Shown: one piece after another, positions 12,803-12,940 of the stretch | Layout: the number at the start of each line of letters is the position of its first letter | Numbering within the stretch: position 1 is the stretch's first letter | Origin: Synergistaceae bacterium | GTDB taxonomy: Bacteria > Synergistota > Synergistia > Synergistales > Synergistaceae | Assembly: GCA_012513245.1 (NCBI GenBank) | Contig: JAAZCN010000034.1 | Location: 1-12,940 of the forward strand | Direction of reading: 5' to 3' | Length of the DNA: 12,940 nucleotides | Program-made: the position numbers and the translations under genes | Notes under the pieces: model-generated | The model's database searches: none | What the model saw: the letters and a program-made list of their open reading frames with translations, nothing else | Told to the model about the DNA's origin: nothing

Positions 12803-12940
12803 GGAAAAACTCAATCTGTTTTATCTTAATTCGTGTAAGGCTATTTTTTCTGTCGGCAAATATTTTTGATCTCAACAATTGCGTCAAATTGTATCAGGAT
12901 CGTATCCAATTGCATCCGATATATATAAAATTGCTTGCAA
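12803..12940 (-). other. Upstream region of the osmoprotectant locus with a promoter candidate and phased repeats
   Basis: No coding sequence is seen. On the minus strand TTGACG (12887-12882), 17 bp, AATATT (12864-12859) is a possible promoter. On the plus strand AATTGCGTC (12877), AATTGTATC (12887) and AATTGCATC (12908), with a weaker GATCGTATC (12898), recur at 10-11 bp steps, overlapping that -35 box. This may be a regulator-binding array or just AT-rich spacer; the window ends before the next gene. Confidence 0.35.

Overview
The window comes from a bacterial chromosome, most likely an anaerobic diderm (Gram-negative-type) organism. Both glycine-betaine-type binding proteins have a cleavable signal peptide without a lipobox, and a LolA-like secreted protein is present, which points to a periplasm. 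The XdhC and MoeA-like molybdenum-hydroxylase maturation genes and the BusR/OpuA-type osmoregulation would fit Synergistota or a diderm Firmicute. This is inference with low confidence; no rRNA or other marker lies in the window.

Layout. (1) 1-1760, minus strand: a branched-chain amino acid operon. A strong sigma70-type promoter reads a 31-aa leader peptide rich in Leu/Val/Ile codons, then a terminator/attenuator, then ilvN, then ilvC, which runs off the left edge. (2) 1794-4247, plus strand: a Fur-family regulator gene with a TTG start and an upstream 8-1-8 inverted repeat, followed by a MoeA-like molybdopterin-binding protein and an XdhC-family protein. (3) 4250-4742: a 479-bp non-autonomous insertion element with 14-bp terminal inverted repeats and a 7-bp target duplication. 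It sits between xdhC and the terminator that probably once lay directly behind it. (4) 4818-6354, minus strand: a secreted DUF4412/LolA-like protein and a divergent DapB-family reductase. (5) 6468-7551, plus strand: an overlapping alkylation-repair pair (ogt-type methyltransferase and AlkA-type glycosylase). (6) 7542-12940, minus strand: an osmoprotectant ABC transporter locus read right to left as busR remnant, proX2, busR, proX1, proW, proV, terminator.

The osmoprotectant locus is the most informative part. A busR-proX unit has been tandemly duplicated. The proX copies are both intact, about 84% identical by hand count, and share a promoter block. The upstream busR copy has decayed: start codon and ribosome site lost, an in-frame stop, and a 513-bp in-frame deletion. 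BusR-type proteins (GntR winged helix plus RCK_C/TrkA-C domain) are known c-di-AMP-responsive repressors of betaine uptake in lactic acid bacteria and streptococci, so the locus probably links c-di-AMP to osmolyte import.

Other points to follow up are the DapB-family protein, which lacks the family's catalytic lysine, and the linkage of a Fur-type metal regulator with molybdenum-cofactor genes. I did not see a clearly new multi-gene system; the unusual features are variations on known ones.
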